DNA of 64,000 nt from Hominiventricola filiformis (GTDB taxonomy: Bacteria > Bacillota > Clostridia > Lachnospirales > Lachnospiraceae). Below the pieces are notes generated by a model. That model did no database searches. It was not told the DNA's origin and worked only from the letters and a program-made list of their open reading frames with translations. Numbering within the stretch: position 1 is the first letter of the stretch; each line of letters begins with the position of its first letter. The stretch spans positions 243,846-307,845 of the forward strand of contig NZ_JAJEPS010000002.1 in assembly GCF_020686965.1 (NCBI RefSeq), given 5' to 3'. Positions 17,733-27,313 of the stretch are shown piece after piece. The position numbers and the translations under genes are program-made.

Positions 17733-18866
17733 CTATTTCCACAATCCTCTGATAATGTCACAGATCCGTTCCAGATCTGCATCGGTCATCTTCGTATCAC
17801 TGGGCAGGCAGACACCATGTTCAAAGAGATATTTGCCCACCTCGCCATTATCAATATAATCACATCCTGCAAATACAGGCTGCAGATGCATGGGCTTCCA
17901 CACCGGACGGCTCTCAATATCGCCCTGTTCCAGTGCCACCATCACATCCAGCGGTTTCACCGGGCAATCATCACTCAGTTCAATGACTGACAGCCAGCAG
18001 TTGGGGCGTTCATTCTCATGCATGGGCATGAAAGAAATTCCCTCCAGATCACCCAGATGCTCCTGATAATAAGCAAAGATATGACGCTTCTGAGCGATAC
18101 GTTCATCAATCACCTTCAGCTGTCCACGGCCAATACCGGCCACGATATTACTCATACGATAATTATAACCAATTTCCTTATGCTCATAATGGCGTGCTTT
18201 CTCTCTTGCCTGTGTGGACCAGAAACGTACCTTTGCCACCCGCTCTTTTGCCTTTTCTTCCGGAAGGTTGCAGACCAGCATACCTCCGCCGGATGTAGTG
18301 ATAATCTTATTTCCATTGAAGGAGAAGCATCCATAATCACCGAATGTTCCGGTCTTCTGTCCATGATAGATTGTTCCCAGACTTTCTGCTGCATCTTCAA
18401 TCACAGGAACATGATGTGCTTTACAGATCTCCATAATCCGATCCATATTCGCCGGAAGACCATAGAGATGTACCGGCAGAACGGCTTTTACATTCGGATA
18501 TTTCTCAAACGCACGCTCCAGTGCCTCCGGAGACATATTCCACGTCTCATAATCACTGTCGATAAAGACCGGCACTGCATCCTCATAGATAATCGGATTC
18601 GCCGTTGCCGAAAAAGTCAGATCCTGGCAGAACACAATATCTCCCTTTTTGATTCCTGCAGCCTTCAGCGCCATATGAATGGCTGCTGTACCTGCGGAAA
18701 GCGCCGCCCCGTCATGGGCACCCACATAGGCTGAAAATTCTTTTTCAAATTCGTTTACATTTTTTCCCAACGGAGCAATCCAGTTCGTATCAAATGCTTC
18801 CTTCACATACTGCTGTTCATAGCCTTCCGCACTCATATGCGGAGATGCAAGATAAATATGTGCCAT
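17733..18866 (-). CDS. pglE: PglE-like aminotransferase (DegT family)
   Basis: A 377-residue PLP sugar aminotransferase. The N terminus HIYLASPHMSAEGYEQQYV and the stretch DTNWIAPLGKNVNEFEKEF are typical of PglE/PseC-type UDP-4-amino-sugar transaminases. The active-site lysine lies in GCFSFNGNKIITTSGGGM. It would turn the 4-keto product of the adjacent PglF-like dehydratase into UDP-4-amino-4,6-dideoxy-GlcNAc. No PglD acetyltransferase is next to it, so the 4-amino group may stay free or be acylated by another enzyme of this operon. Confidence 0.9.
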   Translation of the reverse strand: MAHIYLASPHMSAEGYEQQYVKEAFDTNWIAPLGKNVNEFEKEFSAYVGAHDGAALSAGTAAIHMALKAAGIKKGDIVFCQDLTFSATANPIIYEDAVPVFIDSDYETWNMSPEALERAFEKYPNVKAVLPVHLYGLPANMDRIMEICKAHHVPVIEDAAESLGTIYHGQKTGTFGDYGCFSFNGNKIITTSGGGMLVCNLPEEKAKERVAKVRFWSTQAREKARHYEHKEIGYNYRMSNIVAGIGRGQLKVIDERIAQKRHIFAYYQEHLGDLEGISFMPMHENERPNCWLSVIELSDDCPVKPLDVMVALEQGDIESRPVWKPMHLQPVFAGCDYIDNGEVGKYLFEHGVCLPSDTKMTDADLERICDIIRGLWK

Positions 18867-18868
18867 AA

Positions 18869-20734
18869 TTACTGCCTCTTTTCTTCCATGTGATAGGTGG
18901 GAACAATCTCTGCCACCCGTTTCTTAATATCCGGGCTGTCCATCTTCGACAGCTCATTTAATTCTTCCAGCTGATGCACAAACAGATCTTCATCAAATTC
19001 AATCGGTTTTCCAATATGAATCAGTTTATTTTCTGTACTCTGTAGTCCTTCCTCACTCATAAGAAGCTCCTCATACAACTTCTCACCCGGGCGGAGTCCT
19101 GTAAACTTGATATCAATATCCTCATACGGCTTCAATCCGGAAAGACGTATGAGATTCAGCGCCAGATCCAGAATTTTCACTGGTTTACCCATGTCAAGGA
19201 CAAAGATTTCTCCGCCCTTCGCCTGGGCTCCCGCCTGCAGCACCAGCGATACTGCCTCCGGTATCGTCATAAAATACCGGATAATATCCGGATGGGTCAC
19301 TGTCACCGGTCCCCCCTCTTCGATCTGTTTCTTAAAGAGTGGAATGACGCTTCCGTTGCTGCCCAGCACGTTGCCGAACCGGACTGCCACGAACTCCGTC
19401 TTCGACCGGTCATTCATCATCTGAATCACCATCTCACAGAGACGCTTGGAAGCACCCATGATGTTGGTCGGGTTCACAGCCTTATCGGTAGAAATCAGTA
19501 CAAAACGTGATACTCCGTACTTATCTGCTGCCTGTGCGGTCTTCCAGGTACCCATGACATTGTTCTTGATCGCCTCGTTGGGACTGTCTTCCATAAGTGG
19601 CACATGCTTGTGTGCTGCCGCATGATACACGATCTGCGGACGGTACTGTTCAAACACGCCGTTGATTCTGTGGGTATTTCTCACCGAACCAATCAGCACT
19701 ACCAGATCCAGCTCCGGATAGTTTCTCTTTAACTCCTGCTGAATGGCATAGGCATTATTTTCATAAATATCAAAGATAATCAGCTGCTTCGGTTCGTGCC
19801 GTGCGATCTGGCGGCAAAGCTCACTTCCAATGGAACCGCCTCCACCGGTCACCAGCACCACCTTGCCGGACACATACCCCATGATACTCTCCACCTGAGT
19901 ATCCACCGGTTCACGTCCCAGCAGATCCTCAATCTCCACATTACGGAGCTTGGAGACACTGACTTCTCCATTCACCAGCTGATAGATACCCGGAAGAACC
20001 TTCAGTTTGCAGCTGGTCTGGCTGCAGATATCAAGAATCTCCTGCACCGTCCCACGGGTGGCTGACGGAATGGCAATCATAATCTCGTCAATATCATATT
20101 CTTCTGCTAATCTGCAGATATCATTCCGATTTCCCGCCACCAGCACACCGCGAAGATATTTTCCCCGTTTCCCCGGATCATCATCTACCAGGCAGCACAC
20201 ATTCTGCCGGATAAACTTACTGTTCTGAATCTCTTTTAACAGGGTATAGCCTGCTTCTCCGGCACCCACGATCATGGTATTTTCCATGTTTTTCTTCTCT
20301 CCGCCCACATACCGGGATTGGAAATATCCCAGAATCCGGTACATAAAACGGAATACGGAGATTCCCATAGCCAGTACCACAAAATACATAAACGGATAAC
20401 TTCTCGGAAACTCCAGTCCCAGCAGCGTCATGCCGATGGTCTGGGTCACAGCTGAAATCAGACAACCCACCAGAATATTCACAAGATCAGAAGCACTGGC
20501 ATACTTCCAGATCCCCTGATAAAGACGGCACGCTGTAAATGCTGCAATCGTAATGACCAGATTTAACGGCAGATACCGAAAAATATGTTCAATAAATTCA
20601 ATAGCTCTCGGTTCAAACAACAGATTGTAACGAATATAAATGGCTACCGGACCGGCCAGCGTAATGATCATGGCATCCACCAGCATAAGCAGCAGAATCC
20701 GAAAAATCAGTTTTTTACTTTTATTTTTAAACAT
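18869..20734 (-). CDS. pglF: UDP-GlcNAc 4,6-dehydratase, PglF/CapD-like membrane protein
   Basis: A 621-residue protein with four N-terminal membrane segments, a first Rossmann-like domain (MIVGAGEAGYTLLKEI) and a C-terminal extended SDR domain with VTGGGGSIGSELCRQI and the active-site region VLISTDKAVNPTNIMGASKR, in which the usual YxxxK tyrosine is replaced by methionine, as in PglF, FlmA and WbpM. It starts the bacillosamine-type branch by making UDP-4-keto-6-deoxy-GlcNAc at the inner membrane face. It is the first gene after the promoter at about 20.78 kb and has a good AGGAGT ribosome site. Confidence 0.92.
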   Translation of the reverse strand: MFKNKSKKLIFRILLLMLVDAMIITLAGPVAIYIRYNLLFEPRAIEFIEHIFRYLPLNLVITIAAFTACRLYQGIWKYASASDLVNILVGCLISAVTQTIGMTLLGLEFPRSYPFMYFVVLAMGISVFRFMYRILGYFQSRYVGGEKKNMENTMIVGAGEAGYTLLKEIQNSKFIRQNVCCLVDDDPGKRGKYLRGVLVAGNRNDICRLAEEYDIDEIMIAIPSATRGTVQEILDICSQTSCKLKVLPGIYQLVNGEVSVSKLRNVEIEDLLGREPVDTQVESIMGYVSGKVVLVTGGGGSIGSELCRQIARHEPKQLIIFDIYENNAYAIQQELKRNYPELDLVVLIGSVRNTHRINGVFEQYRPQIVYHAAAHKHVPLMEDSPNEAIKNNVMGTWKTAQAADKYGVSRFVLISTDKAVNPTNIMGASKRLCEMVIQMMNDRSKTEFVAVRFGNVLGSNGSVIPLFKKQIEEGGPVTVTHPDIIRYFMTIPEAVSLVLQAGAQAKGGEIFVLDMGKPVKILDLALNLIRLSGLKPYEDIDIKFTGLRPGEKLYEELLMSEEGLQSTENKLIHIGKPIEFDEDLFVHQLEELNELSKMDSPDIKKRVAEIVPTYHMEEKRQ

Positions 20735-20771
20735 CAGGTACTCCTAAGCATATTTATCCATATTCTGTATC

Positions 20772-20800
20772 AGTTTATCACCTTTGCCTTATTTTTACAA
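20772..20800 (-). promoter_or_regulatory. SigA-type promoter for the pglF operon
   Basis: Reading the minus strand, TTGTAA at 20800-20795 is followed after exactly 17 bases by TAAACT at 20777-20772, about 37 bases ahead of the pglF start. The -35 box overlaps the stop codon of the upstream membrane protein. The box and spacer pattern closely resembles the minus-strand promoter near 25.1 kb. Confidence 0.6.
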
Positions 20801-22495
20801 CCCGCTTGTCCTTCCGCTTTCACTTTTATAAAGTATATTTCCGTTTTCCTCTATTTTCTTCAGAAGTTTTCCTTCTATGATTTTCTCCCATACTTCGTTC
20901 AATTCTGCATTTTTTCCCTCATGCATTCCTGAACCATGTGAACTGAATCTCCAGCTCTTATATGTGGAAAGTTCTCCTGTAGGCACAAAAATTACTGTAG
21001 GAATTTTCTCCGGAAACATTTCATAATATTCCTTTAAGAGCGCATCTCCTTCCATCTCCCACGGACTATATGCTGCACATTGGGCTTCAGAGTCTAAATA
21101 TGCCCACGGATTACAACCAGCCACCGCAAGAAGAGTACTTTTATTTGTATTTTTTTTCAGACAATCTACAGCCGATTCATAGGCAGATGCTCTCAAATCT
21201 TCCGTATAAATTCCTTTCATTATTCCGATTTCGATTCGGCTATTTAACTCTGTAACAAATCCATCTCTGTATATATCACAAAACCGGATGATTCCCAACA
21301 CCAATACCAGGATATACAGTGGCATTATCATAATGGTTTTTTTCCACTTTGTTTCCACACGAACATTATCATATACAATTGCGGCTGCCCAGACATCCAT
21401 TATCAAAATTCCCATGTGAATCACCCTCTGACCCACGTTCGATCCAAAAATCCATGGAATGGCAAATGCAATCCCCGTATATAAAAAATATTTTTCCAGT
21501 TTTCGTTCTCTATATTCCGGATACAGTAACTGCATCTGAATTCCGAGAAAAAAGAACGTCGAAATTATCCCCGCCTCAAAAAAGGTTCTCACATAAACAG
21601 CCTGAATAAAAAATTCAAGAATCAAAAGCCAGCTCCAGATTTTCCGAAGACGTTCTTCCTTCCGGCTGCCCAGAATTGATGCACCGATCAATGATACCAT
21701 ATACATCGGCCAGGTATATTTTAAAAAATATTTTACATAATACACTCCAACATCTGCGACTTGCTGAAGCATTCCAACTTTTTCCATTGTAGGATCCTTC
21801 AGCATCTGCGGTATATACAGAAACAGTTCTGACCATGGAATATACCTTCCATATATCACGATAAAACCAGCTGCTGACAAAAAAACACCAGCTATTAAAT
21901 ACCAGACTTTTTTTGCCAGACTTCTATGATTCTTTATCAATGCCCAGATACCATATCCTAGAATCACCGCAAACAGTACTGCCATATATGGCATGCACAA
22001 TACCGATATTGCATAAAAAATACCTGCCAGCAAGTAGCATCCTGCTGCGACCTCAAAAATCATCCAGAGAAAAGTTAGCATTCCCATACTATAATAAGAA
22101 AAAGTTATAATATTTCCTCTCACATAAACAAAAAAACATATCGCAATCAAAAGTGCATATGTTGTATTCTTTCCCATCTTTTTCAATAAAGAATACAATG
22201 TCATTGCCGTAATCCATTCTGCCAAAACAAGCAGAATTCTCATAAATATTATAATACCTTCATTTGACCCTGTAATTCCTGTATAAATACGATATACTGG
22301 CACCAGAAGCAGTCCAAATATCTGAGCTGTATTCCAATCATATTTAATTGCCAGATCTCCCTCTGAAAATCTTTTCGCCGTTGCCAGATAAAATGTCTCA
22401 TCTGTAAGATCCATTCCATAATGTGCACGAATGATCAGGCCGATTGCTACAACAGCAAACACAAGGTATACTGCCCACTCTTTTTTGTTTCTCAT
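20795..22495 (-). CDS. Polytopic membrane protein, GT-C-like
   Basis: A 566-residue protein starting at the ATG at 22495 (MRNKKEWAVYL), which has AGGAAAAAG upstream; longer versions would overlap the preceding gene. After the first membrane segment it has a loop with LTDETFYLATAKRFSEGDLA. The acidic residue pair early in this loop is common in GT39/GT-C membrane glycosyltransferases. About a dozen membrane segments follow, then a hydrophilic C-terminal domain of about 110 residues. It is last in the three-gene operon that starts near 25.05 kb. Function beyond probable membrane glycosyl transfer is unknown. Confidence 0.6.
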   Translation of the reverse strand: MRNKKEWAVYLVFAVVAIGLIIRAHYGMDLTDETFYLATAKRFSEGDLAIKYDWNTAQIFGLLLVPVYRIYTGITGSNEGIIIFMRILLVLAEWITAMTLYSLLKKMGKNTTYALLIAICFFVYVRGNIITFSYYSMGMLTFLWMIFEVAAGCYLLAGIFYAISVLCMPYMAVLFAVILGYGIWALIKNHRSLAKKVWYLIAGVFLSAAGFIVIYGRYIPWSELFLYIPQMLKDPTMEKVGMLQQVADVGVYYVKYFLKYTWPMYMVSLIGASILGSRKEERLRKIWSWLLILEFFIQAVYVRTFFEAGIISTFFFLGIQMQLLYPEYRERKLEKYFLYTGIAFAIPWIFGSNVGQRVIHMGILIMDVWAAAIVYDNVRVETKWKKTIMIMPLYILVLVLGIIRFCDIYRDGFVTELNSRIEIGIMKGIYTEDLRASAYESAVDCLKKNTNKSTLLAVAGCNPWAYLDSEAQCAAYSPWEMEGDALLKEYYEMFPEKIPTVIFVPTGELSTYKSWRFSSHGSGMHEGKNAELNEVWEKIIEGKLLKKIEENGNILYKSESGRTSGL

Positions 22496-22505
22496 TTTCT
22501 TTTTC

Positions 22506-24134
22506 CTATCGGTTATAATAAATCGTAATAACTCTTTTTCCATAAGCGTCCAGTCCCAGACTGGTATTAAATTTACTATCTGGATCACATTTTTTTAATT
22601 CTTCCAGTCCAAGCTGTGCCTCCATATTTTCTTTTATAAATATGGATTCTCCATATACATGATAGTCTGCGTTTTCACATGCTTCTGTCTCCGGTTCAGC
22701 AACCTGAATTCTGTTTTTCTCTTTCGGATTTAGAACTTCCCATGCCTGTTTGATTCCATAATAACAATTTAGATTATCAGATGAAATTACAATACTATCT
22801 GCAGAGTCCATTCTCAAAACTTGTTCTAATGCCGCTTTGTAGTAATCCAGATTCGCATATTCAAACTTTTCTTCTACATTTTTTCCAGCAAGTATATTAA
22901 AATAAGTAGATTCAAAAGGATGTCCCACTACAATCAAGCCTGCACACCAGAGCATTTGCAGAATCCCACACAAATACAATATTTTTTCTGCTTTTCTATT
23001 TTTTGCAATCTGGTTAAGTACATAAACAGCCATAAAGACCATTGGTGGATAAATAAAGAAAAAATGCCGGAACGTTACATTAGCACCCTTCACTATAAAT
23101 ACCATCATCGGCAGCCATATAATGATTGCGCAAATCAGCATATATTTCAGAAACTTCCACTGTTCCTTCCGTTTTGCAGCAATCAGATATACACATCCCA
23201 CCTGACCGGCAATGAGTGCTGCCAGAAAAAACAATGGTGTTGTAACTCCATAGCAAACAAAGAAATAATGCCATGGTAAGTTATTTTCCAGATATCGATA
23301 CAATTTTCCACAATACAATTCATATCCATTCCAACGCAAAAAGCCTGTAGAACTGGAAATCGTATATTGAAAATATCCGGTCAACGAATACCAGGTTGCC
23401 GGAGTGATGGCAATAAATACGATTACAACGATCACAGCCGCCAGCAATCCGTTCAGAAATTCTTCTTTTTTCTTTTCTCTCGAAACAAGGAACTCAAACA
23501 AATATAGCCCACCAAATAATCCGACAAACATCAGACCGATAATTCTCATATTTACGCAAAAAGCTGCAGTCACAGCCCACAGAACGCTCCATTTTCTACT
23601 TTTGGTTTCCACGAAACGTATTCCTGTATAAATACACAAAGATGTCAGTGTCAGCATCACCATGTCTTTATTATTGATAAATGCATTTCCAAACATCACC
23701 GGACTTAATCCAATAAATGCAGCTCCCATTGCACTCAAGAACGGTTTTCCTGTTAAAAACTTTCCTGTCTGATAAACCGCCAGCAGACCAACAAGAAACC
23801 ATATGTACAAATACATATGATACACAAGCATTCCAAGGTCAGTTCTTCCTATTACACGCAGTACTGATACGACTGCAACTACAGGATAAAGCAATGCCTC
23901 ACCATGATCAATTTCCACAGAATCCATTAGATTTCCAATCAAACTGTCCATAAACTGATAAAGCCGGCTGCTCTCGCCAAAAAAAAAGCGCACATATTCT
24001 TTCAAATCCATTCGGGCAATGTCTATTTCCGTATTCTCATCTATATTAATACCATATCCCTGTACAGCAAACAGTCCTATCACAATACAGATGATAAAGA
24101 CCACTGTTACGATCTTTTTTTCTCTTTTACTCAA
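22506..24134 (-). CDS. GT39-like membrane glycosyltransferase
   Basis: A 542-residue integral membrane protein. After the first membrane helix it has YGINIDENTEIDIARMDL, an acidic extracytoplasmic loop typical of GT39/ArnT-type enzymes that use polyprenyl-phosphate sugars. About ten membrane segments follow, with FGNAFINNKDMVMLTLTSL in the middle, and a C-terminal soluble domain of about 130 residues. Its start overlaps the end of the GT-A gene by 8 bases. It probably adds a sugar to the glycan on the outer membrane face; donor and acceptor are unknown. Confidence 0.68.
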   Translation of the reverse strand: MSKREKKIVTVVFIICIVIGLFAVQGYGINIDENTEIDIARMDLKEYVRFFFGESSRLYQFMDSLIGNLMDSVEIDHGEALLYPVVAVVSVLRVIGRTDLGMLVYHMYLYIWFLVGLLAVYQTGKFLTGKPFLSAMGAAFIGLSPVMFGNAFINNKDMVMLTLTSLCIYTGIRFVETKSRKWSVLWAVTAAFCVNMRIIGLMFVGLFGGLYLFEFLVSREKKKEEFLNGLLAAVIVVIVFIAITPATWYSLTGYFQYTISSSTGFLRWNGYELYCGKLYRYLENNLPWHYFFVCYGVTTPLFFLAALIAGQVGCVYLIAAKRKEQWKFLKYMLICAIIIWLPMMVFIVKGANVTFRHFFFIYPPMVFMAVYVLNQIAKNRKAEKILYLCGILQMLWCAGLIVVGHPFESTYFNILAGKNVEEKFEYANLDYYKAALEQVLRMDSADSIVISSDNLNCYYGIKQAWEVLNPKEKNRIQVAEPETEACENADYHVYGESIFIKENMEAQLGLEELKKCDPDSKFNTSLGLDAYGKRVITIYYNR

Positions 24135-25050
24135 TGTATTTTTTCCCTTTCCTGTCTATCATGTGATATATTTTTCGCAGTCCTCTTATCAGTTTCCATT
24201 GTGGATTCAATCCCTTATCATACCTGTCGAATTGAATATCCCGTTGCACTTCCGGTGGATATTTCATCGGAAACTGCATTTCAAAAGTTTCTCCCTTATA
24301 ATCACCTTTATCTCTTGTATGCGTTGCATCATTTCCAAACCCCTCATTACAGATCAAATTTACTTTTGGTACAATGCATAATCCGTTAACTGCCATACAG
24401 GAAATCCACCATTGATAATCCCATGGACATTTTCCACGTTCGATATAATAATTCAATTCCTTTTCCACATAATATCTTGTTCTTAAAGAATAAACTCTTT
24501 TTAGTGTTCCATCCTCATGTATCTGATTCCAAATTTCTGTTCCTTCTCTATAACATTTCCATGCTCTTCTCCATGTAGCCCATCCCCAGGTATATACTCT
24601 GGCAGTAAAGCAGAAACTATACGGCATCTGATAGGCTGACATCTGATTCGAACCTGAAATCATCATCACACGGGAATCATTTCTGTAATATTCAAGCAAC
24701 TCTGCTGCATAAGAAAAAAACTGCGTATCTGGCAAACAGTCATCTTCCAGAATAATAGCTTCCTCTGTATGTTCAAATACCCAGTCTAATCCCGTCGGGA
24801 CTCTGGTATCACATCCCATGTTCTTATCTGCATAACAACGTGACACTTCACATTTCCACGGAATATTTTCAAAAACTTTTCTTACTTCTTCTACCTTTTT
24901 ATCTTCTCCCGGAACACTGTCTCTCGGACCATCCGAGATCACAAACACTCTCTCTGGTTTTACCTTCTCCAGACATTCCAGCATACGCTCTGCCAGATAT
25001 TTTCTATTGAATACAATAATTGCTACTGGTACTGAATATCCTTTACCCAT
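24127..25050 (-). CDS. GT-A glycosyltransferase
   Basis: A 307-residue soluble protein with a GT-A start (VPVAIIVFNRKYLAERML) and a nucleotide-binding acidic motif in AIILEDDCLPDTQFFSYAA. The motif RVYTWGWATWRRAWKCY follows. It resembles the group of GT2-like or HlpA-like transferases in capsule clusters, whose donors are mostly unknown. It is the first gene of its operon, 30 bases after a clear -10 box, with a strong GGGGG ribosome site. Confidence 0.75.
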   Translation of the reverse strand: MGKGYSVPVAIIVFNRKYLAERMLECLEKVKPERVFVISDGPRDSVPGEDKKVEEVRKVFENIPWKCEVSRCYADKNMGCDTRVPTGLDWVFEHTEEAIILEDDCLPDTQFFSYAAELLEYYRNDSRVMMISGSNQMSAYQMPYSFCFTARVYTWGWATWRRAWKCYREGTEIWNQIHEDGTLKRVYSLRTRYYVEKELNYYIERGKCPWDYQWWISCMAVNGLCIVPKVNLICNEGFGNDATHTRDKGDYKGETFEMQFPMKYPPEVQRDIQFDRYDKGLNPQWKLIRGLRKIYHMIDRKGKKYIE

Positions 25051-25079
25051 CTTTTCCCCCTATTTCTTAATCCAGTGTC

Positions 25080-25108
25080 ATTTTATCATCTGGTCTTTTA
25101 TTTTACAA
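25080..25108 (-). promoter_or_regulatory. Promoter for the 25.05 kb operon
   Basis: On the minus strand TTGTAA at 25108-25103, a 17-base spacer and TAAAAT at 25085-25080 precede the glycosyltransferase start at 25050. Its -35 box lies over the -35 box of the divergent plus-strand promoter. Confidence 0.6.
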
Positions 25109-25130
25109 CCCATACAAAATAAGGTATAAT
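25102..25130 (+). promoter_or_regulatory. Promoter for the GT11 cassette
   Basis: TTTACA at 25102-25107, a 17-base spacer and a perfect TATAAT at 25125-25130 lie 33 bases ahead of the GT11 start, which has GAGGAG at 25153-25158. The two divergent promoters share nearly the same -35 bases, so both cannot be bound at once. Confidence 0.7.
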
Positions 25131-25163
25131 AATACTACTTATATACGAATGTGAGGAGTTTTC

Positions 25164-26087
25164 ATGCTTGTTGTAAATATTTCTGATCAGCTGGGCAATC
25201 AAATGTTTGCTTATGCAGCCATCCGTACCTTAGCTGAACAAAAAGGATATGATTTTGGTTTTATCCGTGCACATAATGACCGTATTAATGACACAGATCA
25301 TAAATACGGAAACGAAATCCATACCATATTTCCCCAAACACGCCAGAACTTTTTAGAAAAACTTCCTGACACGGTTATTCATACTTATCATGAACAAATT
25401 CAGCCTGGTGATCCTCTTTTTTATAATGAAGATGTAGCCCATATTGAAGATAACACTTATCTGATCGGACACTTTATTTCCTATAAGTATCTTCATTCTT
25501 ATATTGACGAAGTCCGCAAATGGTTTACTTTCCCCCAGGATATTTCCGATCGCTGTCAGACACGCATTGCATCTGTCAGGAAGAAATACCCTGACAAAAA
25601 GTTAATTGCCATTCATTTCCGTGTGGGAGATGATTATTTAAAACAAGGGTTTCTGCTGCAGTCTTCCTACTGGATTCATGCTGCAGACTATATACTTCAA
25701 CTATATGGACGTGAAAATGTGATTTTTCTGCCATTTTATGATCGAAAACAAAAAAAGGGCGGAATTGTTAACTATTTCTTCCAACATTATCCCTGTGAAG
25801 ATATCCGCGGAACACTCGTCGAGGATATGTGCAGCCTCTCACTTTTAGAAAACCTGATCGTCTGCAACAGTTCCTTTTCCGCCATGGCAGGAATACTTAA
25901 CCAAGTGCCAGATCATTTAATTATCCGCCCATCTTCCTACCCGGCCGGTTCCGGCTATCTGCCTACCGACTGCTTTCCGGAAGAATGGATCAGCATCCCT
26001 GCCAGAAAGAGTTTTCTCTCCCGGCTTAATTATCGATCTATGCAATTAAAAGGATTTTTGCTGAAAGGATTAAAAAGAAAACATTGA
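25164..26087 (+). CDS. GT11 family glycosyltransferase (alpha-1,2-fucosyltransferase type)
   Basis: A 307-residue protein. The N-terminal SDQLGNQMFAYAAIRTL is a slightly altered form of the GT11 motif LGNQMFQYA, IHFRVGDDY matches the H-x-R-x-G-D-Y GDP-fucose site, and SSFSAMAGIL matches the C-terminal S-x-F-S-WW-type motif in weakened form. The family usually transfers fucose from GDP-fucose in alpha-1,2 linkage. No GDP-fucose synthesis genes are in the window, so the donor would have to come from elsewhere. It is one of only two genes of region 2 on the plus strand. Confidence 0.85.
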   Translation: MLVVNISDQLGNQMFAYAAIRTLAEQKGYDFGFIRAHNDRINDTDHKYGNEIHTIFPQTRQNFLEKLPDTVIHTYHEQIQPGDPLFYNEDVAHIEDNTYLIGHFISYKYLHSYIDEVRKWFTFPQDISDRCQTRIASVRKKYPDKKLIAIHFRVGDDYLKQGFLLQSSYWIHAADYILQLYGRENVIFLPFYDRKQKKGGIVNYFFQHYPCEDIRGTLVEDMCSLSLLENLIVCNSSFSAMAGILNQVPDHLIIRPSSYPAGSGYLPTDCFPEEWISIPARKSFLSRLNYRSMQLKGFLLKGLKRKH

Positions 26088-27313
26088 ATATCTTATATTT
26101 AAATACAACTTATTTATGCGGTGGTGCTGAAAAGGTTGCGAACCAGATTTTTGATGGCATGAGAGAAAGAGGACATCATGTCTACGAAATTGTCAGTTAC
26201 CATAAAAAATCAGAACAACTAAAAGAAGGCATCCATGTTCTGTATCCTTCCATGCCCATGCTGCTTTTCAATCGGCTTATCACCAGGAATCACAGTAATA
26301 CCAGTCTCTGCATCCCCTATAGCCGCCTGAAAATTATCCGTTTCATCAAAAAACATAACATTGACCTGATCCATATTCACAATGCTCATGGAAATTTTCT
26401 TGGAATTCACGACATCCAAAAGCTCAGTGAAATCTGTCCTGTCATATGGACAGTCCATGATTTCTGGCCTTTGACCGGCCATTGCACATATCCCACCGGA
26501 TGTCCTGATCTCTGGAGAAGTGGATGTCTTCATTGTCCACAACTGGCAAATTATCCCCCCATTCGAAAAGACATTGCCAGAAAACTTCTCGCTGAAAAAC
26601 ATTCTTCTTTTCAGCAGAAAAATATCCACTATGTTGTTCCTTCGCACTGGATGTTGAAACAATTCCGCCAGTCCCACCTTGCTGCAGAGCATTGCTCTAT
26701 GATCTATAACAGTCTGAACCCGGCAGAATGGAAGACATACGACAAAACAGAATTGAGAAAAAAATATCATATTCCGCAAAACATGAAGGTCCTTGCTTTT
26801 GTAGCTGCCGACCCTGATAAACCCCTAAAAGGGATGTCCATTCTTTTAAATGCTTTACAGCAAATTTCTTCACCGGAATCTTATTTGCTTTTGATTGCCG
26901 GCCAGAGTGAATCCTTTTCTAAAAACTGCAAAAAAGAATTTCAAATACGTTCCTTTGGATATCTGACTGATCAGAAAAAAATGAATGAATTTTATTCCCT
27001 AGCCGATCTTCTCATTAATCCTTCTACTTATGAAACATTCGGCTTGGTAACCATTGAATCCATGGCTTCCGGAACACCTGTTGCCGCCTTTTCCATCTGC
27101 GCAATGCCCGAAATTCTCACAGACGATTGCGGATGGTGTATTCCTGTTCCGGACAGTTCTCTGCTTGCCCATACGATTGAAACGGCCTTTTCCAATACCT
27201 CTCAGCGAAAAGTAATGGAAAAAGCCGCCCGTTCCCGCATCGAAACCATCTTTTCAGAAAAACAGATGCTGGATTCTTATGAAACACTTTATCATCAGGT
27301 CCTGAACCATTAA
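26084..27313 (+). CDS. Glycosyltransferase family 4
   Basis: A 409-residue GT-B protein (NILYLNTTYLCGGAEKVANQ). It has AVHDF/TVHDFWPLTGHC-type and donor-site motifs, the latter as NPSTYETFGLVTIESMASG with the E-x7-E pair. I take the TTG at 26084 as the start: it overlaps the GT11 stop (TTGA) and puts the family N terminus in place, while no ATG occurs before the conserved core. It is translationally coupled to GT11 and ends inside a terminator hairpin, so the two genes form a closed cassette. Confidence 0.85.
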   Translation: MNILYLNTTYLCGGAEKVANQIFDGMRERGHHVYEIVSYHKKSEQLKEGIHVLYPSMPMLLFNRLITRNHSNTSLCIPYSRLKIIRFIKKHNIDLIHIHNAHGNFLGIHDIQKLSEICPVIWTVHDFWPLTGHCTYPTGCPDLWRSGCLHCPQLANYPPIRKDIARKLLAEKHSSFQQKNIHYVVPSHWMLKQFRQSHLAAEHCSMIYNSLNPAEWKTYDKTELRKKYHIPQNMKVLAFVAADPDKPLKGMSILLNALQQISSPESYLLLIAGQSESFSKNCKKEFQIRSFGYLTDQKKMNEFYSLADLLINPSTYETFGLVTIESMASGTPVAAFSICAMPEILTDDCGWCIPVPDSSLLAHTIETAFSNTSQRKVMEKAARSRIETIFSEKQMLDSYETLYHQVLNH

